Positions 63,635 to 64,000 of a stretch of 64,000 nucleotides of DNA are shown piece by piece. Each line of letters begins with the position of its first letter. Within the stretch, counting starts at the first letter, position 1. Source of the stretch: Gymnorhina tibicen. Its lineage: Eukaryota > Chordata > Aves > Passeriformes > Artamidae. The stretch lies in contig VXAZ01001047.1 in NCBI GenBank assembly GCA_013399875.1, forward strand, positions 1,858,030 to 1,922,029. Direction: 5' to 3'. A program made the translations under genes and the position numbers. Below the pieces are notes generated by a model that searched no databases, had not been told where the DNA came from, and saw only the letters and a program-made list of their open reading frames with translations.

Positions 63635-64000
63635 TCTTAAGGTTGGCTGTTGTTTATTTCTAAGGATGCACCTTTACAGAAATAAGCACTGTAAGTCAAA
63701 AATGTTTGCTGTGTCATTCTTAAATGAAGGGATTAATAAAAGAGAAAAGCCTATGCATGAGAATGGGGTAGGATAGAGTTAAGTGCTTGTGTTCATTTCA
63801 GAAATCATGACATCTATGTGATGCCATGATGATTTTTTGCTTTTTCATATACCCCTTTTATATACCCTTTCATACAGCTTTGCACGTATCCTTAGTGCTT
63901 TTAGCCCACATACTTGTAATTCCCTAAGTTTGATAACTAGCTTAGACCCAAAGTTCCGTTAAGCCAAGAGACCAAACATCTTGGGAACCTCGCAGTTGGG

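Larger units (their letters stand above)
62250..64000 (-). other. Noncoding stretch, possible 3' UTR of a - strand gene
   Basis: AT-rich DNA without open frames of note, to the right of the - strand polyadenylation signal, and interrupted by the CR1 at 63497. If the signal at 62266 is real, this would be terminal-exon sequence of a leftward gene, KDM1B by synteny. I found no coding match. Confidence 0.3.

Noticed and set aside
59000..64000. Search for KDM1B C-terminal coding exons on the - strand
   Set aside because: No frame encoding the conserved amine-oxidase C-terminus was seen; only a possible 3' UTR remains.

Overview
The window is bird chromosomal DNA, probably from a songbird. The evidence is several CR1 retrotransposon fragments (the dominant avian LINE), a short interspersed element at about 33.2 kb with a tRNA-Ile-like head and a CR1-like tail (the TguSINE1 design first described in zebra finch), low gene density, and one well-conserved vertebrate gene with short exons and classical GT-AG introns. 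No bacterial, viral or plasmid gene is visible.

Layout. 1-36.4 kb is AT-rich and has no exon I can recognise; it holds two CR1 copies, the SINE, a perfect 14-bp hairpin and simple repeats. At 36.4-37.1 kb lies a CpG island with one undetermined base, a candidate promoter. At 40.55-42.04 kb lies a large, old inverted duplication: two arms of about 480 bases around a spacer of about 540 bases, each arm carrying the same CR1 insertion at the same place. It abuts the CpG-island promoter and noncoding first exon of DEK (about 42.2-42.45 kb).

DEK fills 42.2-58.6 kb on the + strand. I could assemble all ten coding exons from splice sites and reading frame: 372 codons from 44149 to 57002, with a 3' UTR ending at an AATAAA at 58543. 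DEK is a nuclear chromatin protein with an acidic N-terminus, a SAP-type DNA-binding module, a nuclear localisation signal and a C-terminal DEK_C domain. Its introns hold a CR1 (intron 7), a 172-base repeat whose near-identical twin lies 7.3 kb away beyond the gene (intron 8), and AT-rich and poly-T tracts (intron 4).

Right of DEK there is noncoding DNA with two further CR1 fragments and, at 62.27 kb, a good polyadenylation site on the - strand. In human, DEK lies tail to tail with KDM1B and head to head, at a distance, with RNF144B. By that synteny the 62.27-kb site could be the KDM1B 3' end and the 36.7-kb CpG island could be the RNF144B promoter. Neither is proven, because no coding exon of either gene was found. 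I found no sign of a novel protein system; the most unusual structure is the inverted duplication next to the DEK promoter.
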